Made by a program: the position numbers and the translations under genes. Below, piece after piece: positions 1-6,252 of a stretch of 8,699 bases of DNA. The stretch is from Deltaproteobacteria bacterium UBA2385 (GTDB taxonomy: Bacteria; Myxococcota_A; UBA796; UBA2385): the NCBI GenBank assembly GCA_002343455.1, contig DDSR01000283.1, forward strand, positions 1 through 8,699, read 5' to 3'. The number at the start of each line of letters is the position of its first letter. Within the stretch, counting starts at the first letter, position 1. The notes under the pieces were generated by a model. The model worked only from the letters and a program-made list of their open reading frames with translations, was not told where the DNA came from and searched no databases.

Positions 1-1110
1 GGCGGAGACCGCCGGAGGCAGGCCCGGGCTGAGCGTGGGGGGAGGGGGCGACACGGCGGCCGAAGCGGCCTGCTCCTTCGCCTTCGCCTTGTTCTTCTTC
101 TTCTTCTCTTTCGCCGGAGCGTCCGCCTCCGGCATCTCCGCCAGCTCGTCCGCCGGCTGGGGCGCTGGTTCGATCGGAGTGGGCATCGGCGTGGGCATCG
201 GCGACGCGCGCTCCAGAGTGGGCCGCTGCGTCGGCAACGCCGGCCCGCTGAAGGAAGCGACCGCCGCGGCTCCCTCGGCCTTGCCCTCGGTCTGCACCGT
301 GAAGCGCTCGCCGTCGCTCTCGACCACCAGCGTGCCCATCAGGTCGGTCCGGTAGACCTTGACCTCGGCCGAGGCCAGCCGGACCAGGGTCTCGTCGCCG
401 GGGTGCTTGTAGCGGTTGGCCACCCCGCAGGAGATCAGCGCCACCTGCGGCTTCAGCTGCCGCAGGAAGGCGTCTGTCGTGCTGTGGTTCGAGCCGTGGT
501 GGGCCACCTTCAGCACCGCGCACTCGCCCAGGCCCCCCTGCATCAGCAGGGCCTCGGTCGGCTCCTCGGAGTCCCCGGTGAACAGGAAGCAGGTCTTGCC
601 GTGGGTCAGCCGCATCACGACCGAGTTGCTGTTCAGATCCGAGCGGGTGCCCGAGATCGGCGACTCCGGCGGGCTCAGCACCTCGATCCGGATCCCGTCG
701 TCCAGGCTGTAGCTCTGCCCCCGCTGCGCCGGCCGGTAGGCGATGCCGCGCGCCTCGATCGCCGTCATCAGGTCGATGTAGGTCTGGGTCGTGTGGGCCT
801 GCCCGCTGTCGGTGTACAGCTTCACCGGCAGGGCCTCGATCACGTCCTGCAAGCCGCCGATGTGGTCGGCGTGCGGGTGGGTCGCCACCACCAGGTCCAA
901 CGCCGTCACGCCGCGGGCGCCCAGCATCCCGACCACGTCGGCCGCCTTGATGCTGGCGTCGATCAGCACCCGCTTGCCGCCCGGCGAGGTGATCAGGATC
1001 CCGTCGCCCTGGCCCACGTCCAGGACCTCCACGCGCAAGGTGCCCGCCGACGCGGGGAGGGCCAGCGCAAACAGGCCCAGCAGCAGGGCGATCATCCGAC
1101 TCGTTCGCAT
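1..1110 (-). CDS. Secreted ComEC/Rec2-like metallo-beta-lactamase-fold hydrolase (3' end beyond the window)
   Basis: Seen: 370 codons from ATG at 1110 stay open to the window edge, so the C-terminus is missing. Residues 1-22 form a signal peptide (MRTSRM, hydrophobic core, cleavage near ALPASA). The catalytic domain spans about 24-265 with VLDVGQGDGILI at 29-40, metal motif HPHADHIGG at 78-86, NSNSVV at 160-165, FLFTGDSEE at 175-183, KVAHHGSNHS at 201-210 and YRTDLMGT at 253-260. Known: this order matches the stand-alone version of the ComEC/Rec2 C-terminal domain, a metal-dependent phosphodiesterase/nuclease-like fold. No ComEC membrane-channel segment is present, so it is not the DNA-uptake channel itself. 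After about 285 comes a Pro/Thr-rich linker with PMPT repeats and a lysine tract (KEKKKKNKAKAKE, 334-346). The start is 16 nt after the upstream stop, with GAGGG 10 nt before ATG. It is the third gene of the minus-strand cluster. The substrate is unknown; DNA or another phosphodiester is inference. Confidence 0.9.
   Translation of the reverse strand, partial: MRTSRMIALLLGLFALALPASAGTLRVEVLDVGQGDGILITSPGGKRVLIDASIKAADVVGMLGARGVTALDLVVATHPHADHIGGLQDVIEALPVKLYTDSGQAHTTQTYIDLMTAIEARGIAYRPAQRGQSYSLDDGIRIEVLSPPESPISGTRSDLNSNSVVMRLTHGKTCFLFTGDSEEPTEALLMQGGLGECAVLKVAHHGSNHSTTDAFLRQLKPQVALISCGVANRYKHPGDETLVRLASAEVKVYRTDLMGTLVVESDGERFTVQTEGKAEGAAAVASFSGPALPTQRPTLERASPMPTPMPTPIEPAPQPADELAEMPEADAPAKEKKKKNKAKAKEQAASAAVSPPPPTLSPGLPPAVSA
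179..202. repeat. Two-copy 12-bp tandem repeat inside the MBL gene
   Basis: The 12-mer gtgggcatcggc occurs twice head to tail (179-190 and 191-202). On the minus strand it encodes the repeated PMPT units of the proline-rich linker. It is in frame, so copy-number change would lengthen or shorten the linker without disrupting the gene. Confidence 0.85.
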
Positions 1111-1126
1111 CTGGTCCCGACCCTCT

Positions 1127-2353
1127 TCAGAGCTTGTCGAACCAGACGGTGCGCTTGGTGTAGTCGTAGGAGGCGGCCCAGGTCGTGCCCAGGGTCGTCA
1201 CCGCCGCGTTGTGGAAGCCGGCGGCGCCGTCCTCACCGGCCAGCACCTCGAGCTGCCAGCCCTCGCCCACGCGGGTGGCCAGCTTCATGTCGTTCTCGCT
1301 GCCGTCGAAGTAGAGGATCGCCGGCTGCGTGCCGTTGAGGAAGATGTGGCTGTCGGCGCCGGCGTACTCGCCCTGATCGACCGCCTCGACGGTCCAGCTG
1401 CCCGGCGTGCCCGAGGCCAGCAGCAGGTCCTGGTTGCCGACGTCGTGGTAGGCGATCCACAGCTTGCCGTCGTGGACCATCATGCTGGGCCACTGGCCCA
1501 CGTCGCCCCCGCCCTCGACATGGCGGCTTCCGCCTCCGTCGTCCACCACCTCGATCGTCACGTTCCCGGCGATGCCCCAGGCCAGCTTCAGGTTGCCGGC
1601 GGCCCGGTCGTAGTAGGCCACGTACTCCACGCCGTCGCTGATCAGCACCGAGGCGAACTCGCCCACGTCGGCGGCCACCGTCGCCCCTGTCGCGTCCGTC
1701 GCGTCCTCGCCCGCGTCCAGCACGCTGCTGCTGAAGGCCGTGCCGTTCCAGCGCGACAGGCGCAGCTCGCCCTTGACCTGGTCGTGGTGCACCACCACCG
1801 GGCCGCTGGTCGAGTCCAGGGCCATGCTGGTGAAGTAGCCCGCGTCGCCGTCGGGCTCGCCCCCGCCGTCGGCCGTGTTGCTCTCCCACAGGCCCGTCGC
1901 CGGGTCCCGTCGCGCCCAGCGCATCGTCAGCAGGTCCACGTCCTGGTAGGCCGCCCAGATCGTCCCGTCCGCCGCCACCGCCATGCTGTTGTACAGCCCC
2001 CGGTTGCCCACGTCGCGGCCCGTCTCGTTGACGTAGCCGTCGACCTCCTCGCGGGACCACTCCACCGGCTCCTTGGAGGTGTCGGCGATCGAGAGCAGCA
2101 CGCCGCCCTTGGTCCGGTCGTAGGAGAGGATCGCCGGGCTGCCGTCGGCCATCGCCCCCATGCTGAGCCACTGGCCCCAGTCGCGGTCCCACTCCTCGGT
2201 CGTCGTCCCGCCCGTGCCGGTGTCCGTCGGGTCGGTCTCGACCAGGTTCGTGTCCGACTTGCAGCCCTTGCAGCCGAGCTGCTGGGGCAGGGTGAGGACC
2301 AGCAGGGAGAGGCCCAGCAGGCTGTGAGCGGCGGAGGGGCGGGGAGTGCGCAT
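1127..2353 (-). CDS. Putative lipoprotein with seven beta-propeller-like repeats
   Basis: 408 aa, not recognised as a named family. The N-terminus has a hydrophobic segment (SLLGLSLLVLTLP) followed by QQLGC with Cys28. Glutamine at -3 makes this an imperfect lipobox, so lipidation is likely but not certain. A Thr/Asp/Gly-rich spacer (about 33-55) follows. The rest shows seven degenerate repeats of about 40-55 residues. Each has an aromatic and small residues, then a strand ending in an A-Y-x-D-like motif: LSYD (76-79), AAYQD (134-138), VVHHD (187-191), VAYYD (245-249), IAYHD (300-304), ILYFD (346-350), ASYDY (394-398), followed by strands such as LKLAW or MKLAT. Inference: a seven-bladed propeller exposed at the cell surface or in the periplasm, with a binding or scaffold role; no catalytic residues are evident. 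ATG at 2353 has GAGG 8 nt upstream and lies 17 nt after the PHP gene stop; 16 nt separate its stop from the MBL gene, so it is the middle gene of the cluster. Confidence 0.85.
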   Translation of the reverse strand: MRTPRPSAAHSLLGLSLLVLTLPQQLGCKGCKSDTNLVETDPTDTGTGGTTTEEWDRDWGQWLSMGAMADGSPAILSYDRTKGGVLLSIADTSKEPVEWSREEVDGYVNETGRDVGNRGLYNSMAVAADGTIWAAYQDVDLLTMRWARRDPATGLWESNTADGGGEPDGDAGYFTSMALDSTSGPVVVHHDQVKGELRLSRWNGTAFSSSVLDAGEDATDATGATVAADVGEFASVLISDGVEYVAYYDRAAGNLKLAWGIAGNVTIEVVDDGGGSRHVEGGGDVGQWPSMMVHDGKLWIAYHDVGNQDLLLASGTPGSWTVEAVDQGEYAGADSHIFLNGTQPAILYFDGSENDMKLATRVGEGWQLEVLAGEDGAAGFHNAAVTTLGTTWAASYDYTKRTVWFDKL

Positions 2354-2370
2354 GGGCCTTGCCTCGGAGA

Positions 2371-3807
2371 TCAGGGGGAGAGGACGCGGATGGGGTTGCT
2401 GGTGATCCAGGGGTAGGCCCGCATCCAGCGTTCAGCGGTCTCGGCATCATCGCCCAGAAATGGGGCGATGTGCCAGGGGATCATGTCGACTTCTACACGC
2501 CAGGTGCCCGAGACGCTCACCGTGTGCTCGCCGCAGCCCTGCGCGACCTCGATCCCGTCGCGCAGCACGCTGACCAGCACCTCGGGATCGCGCTCCCCGC
2601 GGGGCGAGTCCGGAGCCAGGCTCGGGCAGCCGACCACCAGCGTCGCCGGCAGGGCCGAGGCCGGCACCGCGCTGCCCATCTCGTAGACCGCGCCGTCCGA
2701 GGCGCGCAGGTGCAGGTCGAAGCCCACCGGCGTCCCCAGGATCTCGAAGACCACGTGGAAGCGCCCGGCCGCCAGGGCCTGCTCGGCCGCGTCCACCCCC
2801 TGGCTCTCAGCGTCGCCGTCCACCCAGAGGTGCTGCGAGAACCAGCGCAGCATCCGGCGGTAGCTGTCCACCCGCTCGCCGTCCGACATCAGGGTCGGCA
2901 GCACGTTCTGGTGCGCGTCCGTCCCCGCCGTCGCGAAGACCACCGTCGAGCCCGGCGCCGAGGCGTTCAGCGCGTCCCAGGCCTGCTCGCTGACCTCTTG
3001 GCGCTGCAGGACCGAGAGCACGAACAGGTCCGGCTCGGCCGTGCTGCCCTCCTCCATGAAGAGCCCCAGGTCGCTCAGCCAGGAGACCGGGTCCAGGCCC
3101 AGGTGCTCGCTGCGGATCCCCGGATCGAAGCTGGCGTGCAGGTTGTAGAACTCCACCCCCTGCAGGCCCTGGGCCACCAGCGCCTGCAATTCGGCGAGGT
3201 CGCGGCTCTCGGTGTGGGCCAGCAGCCGCACCGCCCCGGCCGCGGTGAAGGCCTCGAGCGCCTCGCCATCGTACCGGTTGTAGGTCTGGTCCCGCTGGGC
3301 CGCGTCGCCGTCGACATGGCGGTCCAGGCCGACCGGCATCAGCTCGTCCTCGACCCCCGGATACCAGCGCATCGTGTGCGCGGTCGAGCAGGCGTAGCTG
3401 AGCACGCGGGCGTCGGTGGGGGAGGGGAGCAGGGTGGAGGAGGAGTCCGCCAGCAGCGCCTCTTCCCCCCACTCCGCGGTGGCGAAGTGAGCGGGGTGGT
3501 CGGAGAGGAAGGCGTGCTCGATGCCCGCCTCGCACAGCCCGCGCCGCAGATCCTCCAGGCAGTCCCGGCGAGGCTGCCCAGCCTCGTCCAGCGGCTCGCC
3601 GTCGCAGGCGTCGTGGCTCCAGCTGGAGTGCAGGTGCACGATCGCCCGCTGCCAGGTGTAGCCGCGAGGGGCCGTGGCCTCGGTCGAGAGGGGGGGCAGC
3701 TCGCGGCGCCAGGGGCGGCTCGGGTCGGCGGCGGTGGACGAGGTGTCCAGCTCGGGGTCGCCCGGGCCGGTGCAGGCGAGGAGGTGCAGGAGGAGGGTCG
3801 ACGTCAC
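2371..3807 (-). CDS. PHP-type metallohydrolase lipoprotein
   Basis: 478 aa from a GTG start. The lipobox LLAC (Cys12) follows a very short signal (MTSTLLLHLLAC) with no basic residue, which is unusual. PHP-type metal motifs appear in order: HLHSSWSHD (58-66), FLSDHP (100-105), LLAHTES (195-201), VEFYNLHASFD (218-228) and TAGTDAH (293-299). Known: PHP domains bind two or three metals through His/Asp and hydrolyse phosphoesters; secreted members with HxHS and TDxH motifs are mostly uncharacterised. The region after about 350 lacks these motifs and has a beta-rich look (VGFDLHLRASDGAVYE, TWRVEVDM), suggesting a C-terminal beta-sandwich; this resembles CehA/McbA-type PHP proteins in outline only. 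It is the first gene of the minus-strand cluster, followed after 17 nt by the propeller gene. No Shine-Dalgarno precedes the GTG, but a TACACT box ends 6 nt upstream, consistent with a leaderless mRNA. I see no other ATG or GTG in the short in-frame stretch up to the tRNA. The substrate is unknown. Confidence 0.88.
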   Translation of the reverse strand: MTSTLLLHLLACTGPGDPELDTSSTAADPSRPWRRELPPLSTEATAPRGYTWQRAIVHLHSSWSHDACDGEPLDEAGQPRRDCLEDLRRGLCEAGIEHAFLSDHPAHFATAEWGEEALLADSSSTLLPSPTDARVLSYACSTAHTMRWYPGVEDELMPVGLDRHVDGDAAQRDQTYNRYDGEALEAFTAAGAVRLLAHTESRDLAELQALVAQGLQGVEFYNLHASFDPGIRSEHLGLDPVSWLSDLGLFMEEGSTAEPDLFVLSVLQRQEVSEQAWDALNASAPGSTVVFATAGTDAHQNVLPTLMSDGERVDSYRRMLRWFSQHLWVDGDAESQGVDAAEQALAAGRFHVVFEILGTPVGFDLHLRASDGAVYEMGSAVPASALPATLVVGCPSLAPDSPRGERDPEVLVSVLRDGIEVAQGCGEHTVSVSGTWRVEVDMIPWHIAPFLGDDAETAERWMRAYPWITSNPIRVLSP

Positions 3808-3813
3808 GGCGCG

Positions 3814-3819
3814 AGTGTA
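3814..3819 (-). promoter_or_regulatory. Candidate -10 element for the PHP-propeller-MBL cluster
   Basis: On the minus strand the sequence CGCGCTACACTCGCGCC directly precedes the GTG start. TACACT fits the TANNNT -10 pattern and lies 6 nt from the start codon, so transcription would begin at or very near the GTG. No convincing -35 box is visible at 17 nt (that spot reads CGGCCG). A similar CGCGCTAGACC occurs before the plus-strand cluster at 6041. Motif-based guess only. Confidence 0.35.
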
Positions 3820-3881
3820 GCGCGGGGGAGTGAGGTCGGCCGGGTGCGCGAGGAGGCCGCGCAGAGTAAGGGGCCGCCGCT

Positions 3882-3954
3882 GCTCCCGTAGCTCAGGGGA
3901 TAGAGCAACCGCCTCCTAAGCGGTAGGTCGCAGGTTCGATTCCTGCCGGGAGCG
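3882..3954 (+). tRNA. tRNA-Arg (anticodon CCT)
   Basis: A full cloverleaf folds by eye. The acceptor stem is GCTCCCG (3882-3888) with CGGGAGC (3947-3953) and discriminator G3954. The D arm is GCTC/GAGC with loop AGGGGATA. The anticodon stem ACCGC/GCGGT carries loop CTCCTAA, giving anticodon CCT at 3915-3917, which reads AGG (Arg). The variable loop is AGGTC. The T stem GCAGG/CCTGC has loop TTCGATT. No CCA is encoded (the next bases are CCC), so the CCA end must be added by a nucleotidyltransferase. It is divergent from the PHP gene, with 74 nt between them, and a protein gene begins 13 nt downstream on the same strand. No clear tRNA promoter could be picked out. Confidence 0.96.
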
Positions 3955-3967
3955 CCCGCCCACGACC

Positions 3968-4873
3968 ATGGACCTCCCACCCGCCACCCCCGTCGTGCTC
4001 GAGCTCGACCCCGCGGACTACGCCCTCACGCTGGACTCCTCGGCTGAGTCCGCTGGCCGGCTCACCGGAGGGATCGCCGCGCGAGCCGACCGGCGAGTGG
4101 TCCTCCGCTTCTCGGGCGAGTCGCCACCCTGGGGCGACCTCCAGGTGACCGTCACCGACCCGGCGCTCGAGCTCGCCGATGCGCTCTTCCTGGTGTCGGT
4201 GCTGCTGCTCACCGAGCACCACCAGGACCGCTTCCTCCACCGCCCGCAGCGGTGGGGCTTCGTCGACGCCCACACCCAGCGCCGCGTCGAGCTGCCTCAT
4301 CCGCCGCGCATCGAGACGGCTCAGGCGCTCCTCGGCGGCCTCCCCGTGCCCACCCGCATCCGGCTGCTGGTCGAGGCCTGCCAGATCGCGGTCCCTGTCT
4401 GGACGGCCTGGGCCCGGAGCGCGGAGCTGGTCTACTTCGACGGCGTCATGTCGATGGCGGCGGTGCCCCAGGACCTCGCCGAGGCCACCATCGCATCCGT
4501 ACGGACCTGGCTCGCGGACGGAGATCCCAGCCCGCTCGCGCGGTGGAGGGCCGAGTACCGCAGCCTCCACTGGCCGATGCTCGAAGACGAGTGGGAGCCC
4601 CCTCCAAACGTCTACTACAGCCTCTTCGCCCCGTGCAACCTGGTGGATTGCGCGCTGGACGACGGGAGCCTGTCGGCCGCGCTCGTGTGCATTCGGCAGG
4701 CGGCCGCGGCGCGTGCGACCGACACGGAGGACAATTTCCTCGGCGAGCCCGCACGCAAGGCCTTCTTCCTGGCCTGGTGGCGGGCCTGCGTCCGCGTGTT
4801 GTTGGCGGAGCCGCCGGGTGGTCCGCCCCTATCGTCCTTCCAGACCTCGTGGCGGAGTCCCCGATCGGGCTAG
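3968..4873 (+). CDS. Uncharacterised 301-aa protein downstream of tRNA-Arg
   Basis: I do not recognise this family. The frame has the high third-position GC of its neighbours. There is no signal peptide; a hydrophobic stretch (ADALFLVSVLLLTEHH, about 71-86) could be a buried helix. The protein is Trp-rich and mostly helical in character, with segments such as RIRLLVEACQIAVPVWTAWA, VRTWLADGD, a conserved-looking VYYSLFAPCNLVDCALDDG near 215-233, and RKAFFLAWWRACVRVLL near the C-terminus. It looks cytoplasmic. A helical immunity-type protein is one possibility, but nothing here proves it and no toxin partner is visible. ATG at 3968 follows the tRNA by 13 nt with no good ribosome-binding site except GGGAG inside the tRNA acceptor stem. 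It may therefore be read from the tRNA transcript. An alternative GTG start lies at 3995. The last 45 bp overlap the convergent DUF3089 gene. Confidence 0.72.
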   Translation: MDLPPATPVVLELDPADYALTLDSSAESAGRLTGGIAARADRRVVLRFSGESPPWGDLQVTVTDPALELADALFLVSVLLLTEHHQDRFLHRPQRWGFVDAHTQRRVELPHPPRIETAQALLGGLPVPTRIRLLVEACQIAVPVWTAWARSAELVYFDGVMSMAAVPQDLAEATIASVRTWLADGDPSPLARWRAEYRSLHWPMLEDEWEPPPNVYYSLFAPCNLVDCALDDGSLSAALVCIRQAAAARATDTEDNFLGEPARKAFFLAWWRACVRVLLAEPPGGPPLSSFQTSWRSPRSG

Positions 4874-5944
4874 GAAGGCCTGCACCCTTCGAGTCGAGCT
4901 CTCCCGGATGTTCACGAAGAAGAGCTGCACCTCGACCGGGTGATAGTTCTCCGGCCCCAGCACCCAGTCCAGGATCCGGCTGGGCAGATCGCGTCGCATG
5001 GGCTGCACCTCGGTCAGCACCAGGGTCCCATCCTGGCAGCGCGACTGCGCGAAGTCTGGCCTGGGCGCGGAGTCCGGGTCTTCCAGGAAGACCGCGCCGA
5101 GGTGGACCCCGTCCGACCAGTCCAGCGGGTTCGTACAGAGCAGCTCCCGGTCGTCGGAGCGGGCAAGCTCGAAGGCGTTTGGCTCGAAACCCGGTCCGCG
5201 CGCGTTCCAGCCCGCGACACAGCCCAGGTCGTCGCCGCTCGAACATGGGAGCAGCCCGTGTTCGCGAAGGCCCGCCGCGGTCGCGGTGCCGCCGGGGAGC
5301 ACCGCCCAGACAAGGCGCTCTTGCAGTGCTGTCCCCGCGATCTCTTCGATCAGGAGCCGCTCTGCCAGGATCGAGCCCTGGCTGTGTCCAGCCAGCACGA
5401 AGGGGCGATCCGCGGTCTGGGAGATGAAGGAGGCGAATGCTCGTCGAACGTCGTCGTAGGCGAGGTCCACCGCCCGGCGACTGTCTACAGTCGGCGCGTA
5501 GAAGGCCGTCCCATTGGCCTGGCGATAGCGTGGGGCCCACACCGCGCAGCAGCCGTTGAACGCGGTGGCCTGGATGCCGGTGGCCACCCGGTCCGTGTCT
5601 GCGTTCAGCCGTGGGTCGTCGATGGGGCCATTCCAGCGGGACCCGACATAGGAGGTGGGGTGGACGTAGAAGACGTCGGCGGGCGCCTCGCGTTGAACGA
5701 TGCCCCCGAGTCCTTTGGGGGTGGCGTCTCCGGCGTCGGCCCGAGAGGGAAGCGCGCTCCAGGCAGCCTCGTCCGCGTAGTCGGGGGCGCTGGGAGGCGC
5801 TCCGTCCTCAAAGGGGGAGGAGGGGCGCATGCTCCACCGGACGAGCGCCCCGATGGCTGCCGGGGAGGTGACGACCGCGAGGGCGGCGAGGCCGCAGCCC
5901 AAGCCCAGGAGGACGGCGACCGAGGTTCGAGAGCGAGTTGCCAT
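4829..5944 (-). CDS. DUF3089 alpha/beta-hydrolase, membrane-anchored or secreted
   Basis: 371 aa from ATG at 5944. The N-terminus MATRSRTS plus a hydrophobic run to about residue 36 looks like a signal anchor. Family signatures, numbered from this ATG: DVFYVHPTSY (90-99), W-N near 104-105, FNGCCAVWAPRYRQA (129-143), DLAYDDVRRAF (160-170), nucleophile elbow GHSQGS with Ser188 (186-191), PLDWSDG (273-279), and ENYHPVEVQLFFVNIRES (332-349) containing the likely catalytic His335. Known: DUF3089 proteins have a serine alpha/beta-hydrolase fold with mostly unknown substrates. The start is uncertain: an in-frame TTG at 6007 would add 21 residues and has GAGGG only 3 nt upstream, while the ATG has no close Shine-Dalgarno. 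ATG is preferred because it puts the basic residues directly before the hydrophobic core. Third positions look less GC-biased than in the neighbours. It overlaps the 3968-4873 gene tail to tail and is divergent from the 6076 cluster, with 131 nt between them. Confidence 0.9.
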   Translation of the reverse strand: MATRSRTSVAVLLGLGCGLAALAVVTSPAAIGALVRWSMRPSSPFEDGAPPSAPDYADEAAWSALPSRADAGDATPKGLGGIVQREAPADVFYVHPTSYVGSRWNGPIDDPRLNADTDRVATGIQATAFNGCCAVWAPRYRQANGTAFYAPTVDSRRAVDLAYDDVRRAFASFISQTADRPFVLAGHSQGSILAERLLIEEIAGTALQERLVWAVLPGGTATAAGLREHGLLPCSSGDDLGCVAGWNARGPGFEPNAFELARSDDRELLCTNPLDWSDGVHLGAVFLEDPDSAPRPDFAQSRCQDGTLVLTEVQPMRRDLPSRILDWVLGPENYHPVEVQLFFVNIRESSTRRVQAFLARSGTPPRGLEGR

Positions 5945-6045
5945 GGCGCTGCGTAACCGAGGCGAAGCAGTCGAACCCTCCTTCGGGTCGGGCCGGTCGA
6001 CCCGCAATCTCCCTCACCCCCACTGCCGCCCGCGTCCTCCCGCGC

Positions 6046-6051
6046 TAGACC
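6046..6051 (+). promoter_or_regulatory. Candidate -10 element for the 6076-7444 cluster
   Basis: CGCGCTAGACCCTGC (6041-6055) resembles the CGCGCTACACTC element before the PHP gene; TAGACC could act as a -10 box, 24 nt before the ATG at 6076. It lies in the 131-nt divergent gap with the DUF3089 gene. No good -35 box was found. Weak support. Confidence 0.25.
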
Positions 6052-6075
6052 CTGCATCCGGGAGTCCCCATTCCC

Positions 6076-6252
6076 ATGCAAGGCCTCCGGCAGGCTGGCC
6101 CGACGAGCCCGTCGCAGACGACCTCCTCCTCGACGTCCACAGCCAGCTCTTCCGGCCGCGGCGGTCGGCTGACCTCACCCGGCGGGGCGCGCTCGGGCTA
6201 CGAGGTGCTCAACGGCGGCATCGCACAGTCACGCCGGGATCCGACGTTGTGA
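6076..6252 (+). CDS. Small Ser/Thr/Gly-rich ORF (58 aa)
   Basis: Not recognised. From ATG at 6076 the frame gives a low-complexity Ser/Thr/Gly-rich head (SPSQTTSSSTSTASSSGRGG) and a more ordinary tail (SGYEVLNGGIAQS) before TGA at 6250-6252. An in-frame TAG at 6046 bounds it upstream, and GGGAG at 6060-6064 is a weak ribosome-binding site 11 nt before ATG. Third positions are mostly G or C. Its stop overlaps the next start as TGATG, which suggests translational coupling. No signal peptide is seen. Alternatively this is the 5' part of one gene split from the 6252 frame by a frameshift, or not a gene: the competing frame of 6252-6653 also stays open through this stretch. Confidence 0.42.
   Translation: MQGLRQAGPTSPSQTTSSSTSTASSSGRGGRLTSPGGARSGYEVLNGGIAQSRRDPTL

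Noticed and set aside
1..1110. Full ComEC DNA-uptake channel
   Set aside because: The protein starts with a signal peptide directly followed by the MBL domain and has no multi-pass membrane region.
403..1338. 311-codon plus-strand ORF opposite the MBL gene
   Set aside because: The minus strand here encodes clear MBL motifs. The plus frame is His/Arg/Gln-rich and runs through the junction between two real genes.
791..2416. 541-codon plus-strand ORF
   Set aside because: It lies antisense to the propeller lipoprotein gene, starts inside the MBL gene, and has the Arg/Ala/His/Gly/Val-rich composition of a GC-rich shadow frame with no recognisable domain.
2359..3891. 510-codon plus-strand ORF
   Set aside because: It is antisense to the PHP gene, whose metal motifs are on the minus strand. 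It runs into the tRNA and its composition is that of a shadow frame.
3882..3954. tRNA-Arg as an attachment site of an integrated element
   Set aside because: I saw no repeat of the tRNA 3' end elsewhere in the window and no integrase gene. It remains possible only if the element extends beyond the window.
3893..4570. 225-codon minus-strand ORF overlapping the tRNA
   Set aside because: Its end covers most of the tRNA antisense, and the plus frame of 3968-4873 is the better coding candidate by position relative to the tRNA and by codon pattern.
4446..5540. 364-codon minus-strand ORF
   Set aside because: It lies in another frame of the DUF3089 gene, which has family motifs, and the composition is Arg/Pro/Gly-rich.
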